Origin: Dimorphilus gyrociliatus
Lineage: Eukaryota; Annelida; Polychaeta; Dinophilidae
Assembly: GCA_904063045.1 (NCBI GenBank)
Contig: CAJFCJ010000002.1
Coordinates: 1,572,422 to 1,636,421 of the forward strand
Reading direction: 5' to 3'
DNA: 64,000 nt
Shown: positions 11,395 through 22,600 of the stretch, piece by piece
Layout of the letters: every line of letters begins with the position of its first letter
How positions within the stretch are numbered: the first letter of the stretch is position 1
The notes under the pieces: generated by a model
What the model was told of the DNA's origin: nothing
Seen by the model: the letters and a program-made list of their open reading frames with translations, nothing else
The model's database searches: none
Program-made: the position numbers and the translations under genes

Positions 11395-12049
11395 TTATTC
11401 AATGATAGTGTTCCATAAGAGATCTGACATATACTCCTCCTTGTGTTCTTTCATGTTAATATCGAAAGGCCTTATTTTCCCATTGCTTATAGCAAGACCC
11501 CGATATTCACCGTTCTTGGCATATTCTAGGCGCGTTTTCGTTAAAAGTTCATACATTCTCTTTAAAATGACGGTAAACTCTTGAGTTCTTTTCAATTTGA
11601 CTTCATTTGCTTGTATTTTTCCTTTTCTGATATTTATTTCATCGTTTTTCGCAATTAAATCTCGATTTAATGCTTCGATCTAAAAGTAAACGAAAATATA
11701 TGATCAAACTGAATTGTTTTTAGAAAGACCGCTATATAAATATTTTGTTGTAATTAGTGCTTTGTACCTGCTTCTCATGCGAATTTTTAAATTGCGTTAA
11801 ACTTTCGCCACTTCTCTCTAGCGAAGTGGTTTCGGTATCAATGCTATCTTCAACGTCATTCATCAACTCGCTAACGTTCTGCTTAACCTCACTAGCAGCA
11901 TTTTTCAAACTGTCCAATTCCTCCATCTTTTTACGAATTCCATACATTAATTCAAAAAGTTTTTCAGCAGTTGCAGAATTTATTGTCGTTCGAGCGTGAC
12001 ATGCTTCAAACTCACATAAATCTTCGAATAATTTCTCGATATTTGACAT
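11395..12049 (-). CDS. SPC24: Kinetochore protein Spc24
   Basis: There are two exons on the minus strand, 12049-11768 and 11679-11395, joined at phase 0, giving 188 residues (human SPC24 has 197). Spc24 is a subunit of the Ndc80 complex; its coiled coil pairs with Spc25, and its C-terminal globular domain anchors the complex to CENP-T or the Mis12 complex at the inner kinetochore. The N-terminal half is heptad-rich (about residues 40-130). The C-terminal domain starts near FTVILKRMYELLTKTRLEY, then YRGLAISNGKIRPFDINMK, and ends EEYMSDLLWNTIIE. This parallels the vertebrate pattern (aromatic strand, glycine turn, P-(F/I)-(D/H), YLW-L/I at the end). Identification is from remembered family pattern; vertebrate Spc24 sequences diverge strongly, but length and both ends fit. 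It faces MRTF convergently. Confidence 0.8.
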
Positions 12050-12126
12050 TTTTTGGCAGTGTTTTGAAAGAATAACAACAGAGAAATCAAACCGCCATTT
12101 TTTTCAAATATTCCAAGGTGGTTTAT

Positions 12127-12177
12127 TTCCGGTTAAAACGGTTGTGAACCGGTTTTTTCAAAGGAAATTAACCGGTT
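12127..12177. promoter_or_regulatory. Cluster of AACCGGTT sites upstream of SPC24
   Basis: Two perfect AACCGGTT palindromes (12147-12154 and 12170-12177) plus a TTCCGGTT half match (12127-12134) lie within 51 bp, about 80-130 bp upstream of the SPC24 ATG. AACCGGTT is the known Grainyhead/CP2-family core. Binding is inferred. Confidence 0.4.
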
Positions 12178-12849
12178 GATTATTTCAAAAGACAACCTCA
12201 CTTTGTAGATGTGATTCTACAGGAAACAACACAGAAGTAAATAAAATTCTTATAAATTAATAAAGATAATAATAATGAATATAGACTAATTAATTGCTTT
12301 GATTCTAATGCTTCCTTCATGCATTTTTCACACTATGTATCTAATTTTAGCTATAAATTTTTTAAAAATTCATTATTTTCTGTATTTAATACAGCCATTA
12401 ATTAAATAGTTGGGCTTCTACCAAAAATTTCACCCTCATACAGAGTAGATAAAGGAATAGAAATATTACAATAAAAACTTGTTAAATAATAAATGCTGTA
12501 AGACAGGAATGATCTAAGGTATAAGCTGATTTGTATAGTTGGTAAGAAGATATTTCTCTAAAGAAGTGACGCCTTTGTTCGTTTAATTAAATAATAGGAT
12601 AATGTAACAGAAAACAGTTTGTTTTAATTACAGAGTAATACGTTTACTTGATAAATCTCTTTTTTATACAAGAATGCTTTTTGGTTTCCTTTAGATTATA
12701 TTGGTTTATTTGGCATTATTTAAATGGTAAATCCAATATTTCTGGAATTAAATAGTAAATTAATAGAGTGCTTTAAGCTGCATTGGGTTGCAGATTTCCC
12801 TGTCCTTTAATTATAAAAATGTACGGAATATACTGGAAGTCAGCTTCGT

Positions 12850-12898
12850 AAATGTCAAGTTAGATTATTGAAGATTATTTATTTTTCGACGTCAACGC
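12850..12898. repeat. Copy B of the ~50-bp direct repeat
   Basis: AAATGTCAAGTTAGATTATT... matches 11126-11175 in the same orientation, and TAGATGGCGTTA follows at 12959-12970. Confidence 0.6.
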
Positions 12899-15800
12899 AT
12901 TTCTTCCCAATAGGCTTTTTGTTATAAGGAAATTCGCTTTAGTATAAAGATAACAAGGTAGATGGCGTTAAGATTAAGGGAAAGAAACAGAAAAAGAAGC
13001 TCTCTTCTTTAAAAAGATGTTCGTGTTATATGCAGTATTATAAGCTATTCGCTTTGCCGATATGATGTTGAAATCTCCCTTAAGCCCTATATATGACCGA
13101 GTTGATAAATTATAACCCAGCAAAAGGAATATTCCACCCTCTCAACACATTTTTCTCGGATCGCAAGTGATAAACGAGTGGTGGACGTGAGCGGAAAAAA
13201 GTTAACCGCAATCTTATCGACTATCGTCGAAGTAACCGTTGACGCGCCGTCTATATAGATGATATAAAAACTAACTAGGCCTATAACGACAAAAGGAAAT
13301 ACTCGTGATATTCTGGAAGAAAAACGACGATACCGCCGACTAGTGGTTGATGGACGGGTTTAAAGCCTATACTTATCGTCTTCCATGTAGGTAATTCTCT
13401 AGTAATACATGCCCGATTATTTTTCTAATTTTGAAAAAAATGTCCTTCTCCAATACTCCAAAGCCTAACTTCCTTTCGGATCCCGTTAGAACTTCCGCAA
13501 ATACAACGAACATCCGGGACTGAGTAATTTTAGTTCTTCAAGCTACTGAATGTTGCAAGTCCTAGTTAAATTGCAAAGATATTGTATAAAACAGACGCTC
13601 TCGGATCAGTCTATAATACCCAATAGACGGTTGCCATGAAATTATTAGCGACCACATGCGAATAGTATTCTCAATATATAAATCTCTGCGTGGAAAAAAA
13701 GGGAATTCTATTTACGTTTGGACGTCTATATATCTTAGATTTAAATATAAGAAGATATTCTCTGACGTTATATTAAGCTCAACTTAAAAATATATTGACG
13801 TTAAAAAAACGACTCTTACCTTCAATGAGAATGCTTTTATCTTAGGATTGACAAACGTCCGGTCATACACAAACGACCTTGCATTCGTTAAGAATACTTC
13901 CTAAAAATGCTACAAAGAAACGGGAGCGATTGATTATGAGGGCTGCTCCTTCCATAGCATTTTTTGTGTACACAAAAAAAAGCCTACTTACCTAGTACTC
14001 CTAGAGAGAACATTCTGGAGAGATTAGGGCCGCAAAAAAGGGGATCTGGAAAGCGTAAGAACGGGCCTAAAGGCGTTTGTAATCGGACAGGATTCTCTAC
14101 AGCTAAGAAGAGACTACCAGCACCTGTTGTGGATTTTATTTCCGTTTTTTTTTTCATTTTACTTCCTTCTGATTTTTCGGAGCTTGATATGAATGGAGTG
14201 AAACGAGTACAAAAAGAAAGGAATTTTTAGATAGAACAAGTATTTTCCTGAGGCTATGACTTTCGGAACTATCGTTACATAAACACCTGCGACAGAGTGC
14301 ATCCCTTTTATCCCGTATGCAACCAGCTTTAAGGCATTTGTTCGTTTTTGAGCAAGCCTCTTTTATAGGCCTTCGCTGACGTCTAAACGTTACCTACAAA
14401 GTGACTAGTCATTGGCAACTGGATTAGGAGCGATTACCACAAATGCAAATAGCAATTGTTGATACTATACTCTGCTTTATATTTTTCAACAAACGCCTTT
14501 TCAGATTCGGATGCGATACGCCTTTGACTATCGACGTCGATAATTTCCGACAGATATTCCTCAGCGTAAATAGATTTCACCATCTTTGTGGCCATTATTA
14601 AACTAACCAATTCGATGGTGGGTAGCGTGGTGGAATATTGTTCCTCCTATCTAAACAGATTTACGGTAACGAGCCTTAACACGATCGGATCGTCCAGCGC
14701 CGAAAGGAGAAACAAAATAGGAGAATGGGGTGCGATCGATAGGTCATATTGCCGTTTCCAACTAAGATATACGAAAAATTATTACTCATTTTTATCCCTT
14801 TACTACACACCGTTACCTAGCGGCAAAAGAACGCCATCACGGCATTCTCCGATTTATTGCAGGCAATGGCGTGTTGAGAACATTCCCCTTTATGTCCTTT
14901 TGCACTGGAATTCAATTAAGTTTCGCACCTGCGAAAAAAAGTGGGAGGGTTTATGACCACACTCTCAGATATATCATAATTTTTTCCACTATCTTTAATT
15001 CAATGTGACGTCACTCGCTATATTGCGACGGATATAGACTATAATAAATGCATAATATTGCAAGCTGGCTCGTCTACAAGCGTATGCACACGTCTATGAG
15101 TGTAAGTAAATGAAGGAAGAAAAGATAAAACGAAAAAAGTCGACTGCAATACATCAAAAATCGTCCCTTGAGACACAATGGAAATTTAATGAATTTATTC
15201 TATTGGCGCCTTTTGTTTCCCTCTAAAAGTTATAAGCAACTAATAGACACCAGGACCGAGCGTCGAAAATGATTATGACCGCCTTATCAACATTCTCCAG
15301 AGAGTTTTGTCGGTTTATTCTTATTATTTTCGTCGTTCGCCCACAGCTCTGCTTGTGAATTCCAATTGGCTAAAACCGTCAATATTTTTACGTCTTAAGG
15401 TCTTCTTAATAGAATTAGCTATCTCAATTGAACTATGCCCAAGTTGTAAGTTAATGGTGTGAGATCTAAAAAAAATTATCCTGGCAAAAGTTTTCTTGAA
15501 TAATTGATATCAATTAAAGAAAAGAAGAGAGAAAACCATTCAAGATAAACCACTGCTATGAACGATCGTTTTTTTAAATTTTACTTATAAAATGTATTTA
15601 AACTATCTCTATTAATAAATGATTTAACTTCGTTTGCTTAAATTCTTTAATCCTTACACATTTCCTACTATATAATAAAGTTGTTTAATTTCCTTAAAGA
15701 CCTATCTAAAGGGCATTAGCTAGAAACGGTAACCATAGAAACATCACGATGTCTCTTTTGTATTTTTAAAAGGTTATTTTCAACATTTTTAGATCAAGTG

Positions 15801-16564
15801 TCTATATGTAATACACATTCCATTGTTTTTTTTCATGTCATATGTTTTTTCTCCTTTTTCACATGTAATGAAACAACATCCAATATCTGATGTTTTCCAG
15901 GGTTAATTGACAAGACAAAGTACAATAAACAAACAGCTCTCTTCTATTACTGGTCAATATAGTAAGTCTTCTCTCTTTAACTACATTGATCAATTCATTA
16001 ATTCATTAATTAATGCTATAGCCTCTTAACGTATAATCACTTCAGTGTAACAGTATTTTTTTTTCAAAAAGATAAAAGAGCTTTTTCATAATATATTTCA
16101 TAATACATGTGGTAATGTACTTTTATCTAAATAAGTTATTATGTTGTACGAACGGCTATTCAATAGAATACTGGCGAATTATTGTTATTATTCTTAGACT
16201 TTGACCGTTAAATCGCGATTTCGAAAGCCCCGCTCCTCTAGTTTGAAGCAAACTAGCCCGGATGATAAACTGTTAACATAAACTGGTATCATATTCCCCG
16301 TAGTTTGTACAATAAACGTCCTAGATGGAAGGCTCGTATCCGTATTAAATGAGAAGCTCAGTTGGATTTAGCCTGCAAGCGAGAGTGAGGAAACAAATTT
16401 TTGGATGGTAGCCAGTGTTCATTCTCCTCGAATGCTGAACGGAAATAAGAGACGGCTAGTTGTACCTGTTACAAATTGAATATACGTTTCTTAATTACTT
16501 TCTACTAGAATTTCTACTAACCTCAGCACTGAACGCGACCTTCTTTTTATACATGGTAAGTGCT

Positions 16565-16640
16565 TTCTCTCTCTCTCTCTCTCTCTCTCTCACCCTTTCC
16601 ATCGCTCAATCTCTTTCTTTCTCTCTCTCTCTCTCTCTTT
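16565..16640. repeat. (CT)n microsatellite, two blocks
   Basis: Two long CT runs separated by about 25 bp. Confidence 0.9.
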
Positions 16641-19600
16641 CTCTCGTCTCTTGATTTCAATACACGCTGTTTTTCACAAACGTACAAATTGTCTATTTTT
16701 CTAGAGACGGTACCAATTACTGACAATAATTTACAAACAAATTTTCTGATAATTGCTTTGCCTTTTTGTCTCACTTCGTGTCAAAATATTCTTTTTTTAA
16801 AATGATCGATGGCAAGAAATTAGTATAGCTCCAGTATAATTGCCTTAGGCCTATTCCAGCGCTATAAGGTGTTCTCTTGTCGTTTGAAGTAAAAGGGGCA
16901 AGTTTGTACTGGTAATTATAAGATAAGAACTAATAGCTAAGCCAGCAACAGAGTCTAGCTTGGATTTGAACTTTTAACCCTAGCTATAGATTTTCCAGTA
17001 TTTTTCCAGGTGCAACACTCTTGATAATAGTGTCTAATTGCGGACTTTCGGCTAAACTGCAGAATATTCACCAAGCATTCGCTATATATTGAATAATTTA
17101 TATTATACTCAGTTTTTCCCAAACGAATGCGGCTTATGTAATATTGCCAGTACTAGTCGTTTCAATGCATCAAACAGCAGAATAAATGTTATTAACGAAG
17201 CATTACAGCACCGCCCAATATACTGACAAAAATCACAATATTGCGTTTTTGTTTTTACAGTCGTAAAAATCTCTTAATGCAGTAGGGTTTACTCTGTCGG
17301 GGCATCTCTGTTTGTCCACTTTCAAACTTCTGACGGCTTCTTTATCCTTTTTATTTATTATATGGGCAGGTTAATAAACTTTTCCCCCTCGCCCTTAACC
17401 TCATTACGTTAGGCTTATTGACAGCTGAACACTTTAATTCGCTAAGCGTCTAGTCTCGGATGAAGGACGAGAATAATTGTATATAGAACTTATAATTGCA
17501 GCTTTTGTCCTCCTTCCCTAAATAAATCGCCACTTAAGTTACGTTTGATTTATAACCTAACTTTAACGAGCTACTGCAAATTCGTGACTGCAACAATATG
17601 GAATGTTACACTCGGTTGCGTTTCTTAATATGGTTTGTCAAGCACTGAGGGATCCAGTATGTTTATCACGTCTGTAAATTTTAGGCGCAGCATATATATG
17701 TGTCGCTTCTGGGCGATTAATGAATACATAAATATATAAAAGACTACAGTCTGCAAATAGCAGGTTTTAGGAGTATAGAAAAGCACAGAATCATACTGTT
17801 ATGTACTTGAGTTGTACTTAATTGTATTTTTTTTTACGTATTCTTTTCTTTCGAAAGTAGGGGAAACGCCTTTTTTTTAGTTATTGATTTCGTCGAAAAT
17901 CACACCAGTAACGGCTATCGATTGCTAAGGGAATTTTTAATCGCAAATCATTACTGTCTTCATTAATAATTCTTATAATTAGAATTATTTTGCATCGTCT
18001 TTGTCACGGAGAACAAATAAGGATCATGGGAAAGAGAGAATGAAATCTCATAAGGAAGCGAAATGACTGTCTGCAGCGTTGATATTCGACTCAGTCAGTG
18101 TCGACGCCTGCTTTCTTCCGATAATCAACCGATAACGTATGCATAATAGGAAAAAAGATGTAAAGATATATCGAGGAGAATATTCGATTCGATTTAAGCC
18201 TAAGCCATAATTGCTGGTGACGCCTGACGTTGCGAGAATAATTCAAAAATCTCTTTAGTTCTGCTTCGCTTTCTATACACTTCTTTCATTATTTACGACG
18301 TCTTTTTCAATCAGTTTTCTACCAAGGAATATGTTTCAGCTTACTTACACCTTCTTTCTACTAAAAAGTAAATGAAATTGAAAATTGATTAGAGACCACC
18401 AGCCGACCACTAGATCGATAAAAGGACAACAAACATGCGTTTCCTTCTTTCACTTCCTCGTTCTAGCGCAATTTTCCAGATGACTGTTTACGCTCGATAG
18501 ACACTTTGCCGTTGAATGCGTTTGTTCCACGGTTTAACAATATCTAGTGTAAAATTGGATAAAACGGATAATATAATTAAAATATTTTCTTGCCATATGC
18601 ACATATGCAGAACCTCAGAATGTCTAACTAATGATCAATTTGTTCAATTCGGATTTTCGTATTGTATATTCGTCCTGTGGGAAGACGAGTAGTCGTCTTC
18701 CGTCTTGAGTTAGCTTTATATTACATTAGTTAGGCTTCTTGACGCTGGCGGCCTTTTTTCTCTTGTGCTTGTAATATTTAATAGCAAATATCACTCGTTA
18801 ATATTTACTCATTTACCTTAGCCGTCCATTAATTATGAATAATTCTACCGAGTCATTCAAAAGGACATTATTAATGGTAAAACAATTCTGTTGTTATAAT
18901 ATTTTAATACTATAGGTGGAGCTACCAACATGTAAACAATTGTAGGAGAACATTTTGTTTGTATTTCGCTTGCCATCGATCATTAATTAGAATAAAAACT
19001 AATGCGCTTATCATTATTGTTCATTTATTCTTTTATTTCCCATTATTCCTTCGTTAGTTATATTCACTGTATATTTATAAAACAGTTTGCGTTTATTTTC
19101 GCTATTTGCTTGATTAGCGTGTGCAAATTACAATACACGTAGTAATATTGCGCAATCCATTCATTTGACACATGTTCCAACATTTTTTTTTGTTTTCATT
19201 TTTGCTCGATTTTCCTGTTTGTTTTATATGTAAACAAAAACTTGAGATTATACATGACTTTGCATATTTTTGCAGAGAATGAACTGACAAGAGTTCAACG
19301 AAAGGATAACTATATCGTAAGTAGTCCAATAGGGGAAATGAAAAAAACCGTTGAGAACATACCCCAAAGGTGTCGCCACTTCGATAAAGTTAATGAATAT
19401 GCACAAACGAGTGGGCATGCGCAAAAGTTATTTTAGAGTTTTATGGACGATGCCGTCTAGTGCATTCAATACATAAACAAGAAGACTATAGGATTCTTAA
19501 ATAAAATACGGATTAAATTTGATTATCGAAATTCTATACTTGGAACTATTAAAACGATAGTTATTCCAAGACTGATCGAAGGCGATAGATCGGTGTATTT

Positions 19601-19679
19601 TCTCGATTGGTGTGAGTGATAATATCGGCAGTAAAAGGTATTTATGTTCTGTAGGTATTATTTGGAGTAAATGTAAAGG

Positions 19680-22600
19680 ATGAGGGTCAAGGAAATTTTG
19701 TTCCTTTTAATCATCCTTTTACTATTCGTTGATGGTAGAAAACACCGCCGCAAAGATCCAAAAAATGGTAAGTAAAATTTTACTATTTTATTCTCATATT
19801 TTCCCTGATAATAGGCCAAACACTCCTCTTATATTTATCTAAACTAGGCTACAAAGATTATGTTTATCAACGTGCTTTTTCACAGGGTATTCTTGTGTAT
19901 TGCCCCGTGAAAAACGCCTAAATAGACTTGTATTATTGTTATTTACAAAAAAGAGCGAACACGGAGTCTCGAAAATGACTTCGCCTACGCTCTCTAAATC
20001 ACTCTCTCTCTTTAAATACTCTACAATTTCTCGATATCAAGCAATAAAAGGCTTTAAGTCGTGAAATTGCTAATACTTAAGGAAGGAAAAAAGTTTAGCG
20101 TTTACAGAATCGACTTGAATGCGTGTTAACGAGGTGACAAAGCTGTCGTTCTAGTGAAAATTAGCGTTTAAGAGTGAAAGGGGGGAAATTCCTCTCACGC
20201 CAACGTTCAAAAAATGGAACCGTGTATGTAGGAAATGAATAAATGATCGATTACAAACCGATTGACGTGCTTTGCGATTGAAAACAATTTTCTCTTGCGC
20301 GCCGACTGCCATATATTGAATATAAATCATATTGCCTTTTTCTCTCTATTCTTCTATTCCTTTGCTCTGAACTTGTTTTTTTCGTTGAGACTGAATCGAT
20401 TTTTGTTAAAATATAGTAAGAGATAGACGTTACTATCCAAAGGATAGAATAGGTTTAAACGTTCTAACTAATAAAAAATATTTGATTATAATAAAAAAGA
20501 AGCGGAAAAATTGCAAAAGCTATTTACACGTACCAACACCTTGTTTGTACAGGTCGTTACCGATCTGGGGTTTTTGTGCTTGTTGCGTTCTTGTTTGTAC
20601 ATTTTGCAGAATTTTTGAGTAGGAGAGAGCAGTTTTCTAGGGAAACACCGTTTTGTTTGCAAAAGGTCACCGGTTTTGATGATAGAGTGGATGAGCTGCA
20701 GCTGCGCAACTTTTTATGGGTTTTAAAAAGTTATTTAGGGTCGTGAATCATCCTTGATTCTTTCAATGATAAACAAATGAGTAAGGGTTAGAGGGGTACA
20801 GACGAAGAGTATTGGCATTGTGACGTATTATGAGTGTAGATAACGGATGGTCGATAGTCTATTTATGAGTTCAAACAAATTTTCCCCCTCTTTCCGCGTA
20901 TTATTCGCTGCTTAGCTGGAAATATCCTCTTTTCTATACTCGGCGAATACCAAGGGTTTTATTTCTACAACTTCTTTTTGCGTGGTCACGAAGGGATTAA
21001 AGGGATCGAAGTGAGAAGAAGAGTTCGTTGTTATGAATATTCGTCAATTAATAGTTGTAGAAATTATCGTATAGTGTTTCCCAAAAGTATAACACTTTCC
21101 CATTGTAATATGCAACTGAATGAATTAAATGCCCTAATACGATACACACTACTTAATAGTTAAAAGCTTGGAAAATTATATATTTTCACGATCAGGGGAC
21201 CGATTTTTCCATTATATAAAATTATGTTTGAATAATTAAGGCAAAAAGAAAATATTAATAAGGTCGATAGGGCGATGAGGATCGATTTAGAAAACGCCAT
21301 TTGTCATACTAATTGAGTAAAGTTGTGCTAAAAGAGCATGAAATAATTTACGAACCATTCGTTCAATGTTTTTTTTTTGTTCTAATATCCATAAATATTG
21401 AAAGAAAAGATATAGTCATGTAGCTTTGCTTCCCTTTCACCATTTTTCATTGATCTATATTATGTAATCGATTCCTAGGCCGCGACAAACTACAATTCGT
21501 AGTTAACAAACCGTTAACCAGGCTACATTATAGAAATGCGATTGGACGACGGTTGTTTGCACGAATTGATGGGAAATTTTTGGCGCGTTACTAATAAAAT
21601 GTAGGCTGATGAGGGTTTGTGTACTACGCCTAGTAGTACATAGTAAAACTCACCACTGACTGTTTTTTCGTTTAATGTAAAATTAAGGGAAAAACAAGCT
21701 TGTCAGTAAAACGTTTAGAGGATCGAACTTGGCAGTACAATTTGGATTAACGTGGCACATTTTGCCGATATTTCTTTTCTCTTCATTACTCTTTCGATCG
21801 GTTTTTCTCCTTGCCCCAAGTTGTTCTCGTACTTCTTTTTATTGACCAAGACTCCTTGTTCGCTTTATCTATCATTATTTCTTTTTTTTATCACTATTTG
21901 TACATATACACGGTACATAGCTACACAGTATTGTATACGTTAGAATTTATACCATACACATATATTAGAATATATATTATTTACATTTCTTTGTGTTTCT
22001 TATATTTACTTGGTGTTTTATTTTTATTTCTCAAAAAAAAAATGTGTAAATCTTTCAGGAAGGAGACATAAAAAGCTCAAAAGGCTTCTAGGACCGACGA
22101 GTTAGTGTTGTTTTTTTTTTTTGTTTTACATGTAGTGATATTGATCTTTGATAGATTCTTAATTTCTTTCCATTGCTCTAATCTATATCATAAACATATT
22201 TATTACACAAAACTAATTGTGTAATTTCGTTTGTGATAAAGATGTTTGACTAACTAGTTCTTTAATTTTCAGGATAATTAAAAGACTTTGCGTTGGTAGT
22301 GCTAAATAATTTGTGATTTAATTAGCTTAGTATTCTACTTAATTTATTTGCGTCTTCCTCACTCATGTTTGGCCTATTAGAGGCCTGAATGTTTGTTTTT
22401 ATAATTAACTTTACTCTCTAACATTTAGGCCTCATCCATTTTGATATTTGTTCTTACTTATTTGCATATTAAAAAATTAATCCTCGCGCCAAACAGATAA
22501 GAAGAAGTACCGTTATCTTAATTTTAATTCATTAAAAAGTATGATGATTATTCTATACAGTTTACTGTATATATAACAAAAGGTTCGGCCCTGGTGGGCT

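Larger units (their letters stand above)
12050..19679. other. Long gene-poor region upstream of SPC24 and LAR
   Basis: About 7.6 kb without a coding model I can support. It contains an AACCGGTT cluster (12127-12177), copy B of the direct repeat (12850-12898), a CRE TGACGTCA (15006-15013), CT microsatellites (16565-16640), and perfect hairpins at 16238-16256 and 18680-18701. TAGATGGCG-like motifs are at 12959, 13244 and 19451. It probably holds distant LAR regulatory DNA or 5' UTR exons. Open frames at 13964-14230 and 14588-14956 look like chance. Confidence 0.5.

Noticed and set aside
14588-14956. 122-codon open frame in the gene-poor region
   Set aside because: No ATG near the start, no domain-like pattern, no splice context; consistent with chance in this GC-richer stretch.
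16955-16980. tRNA T-arm-like GGATTTGAAC
   Set aside because: No matching cloverleaf around it; no tRNA or rRNA gene was found anywhere in the window.
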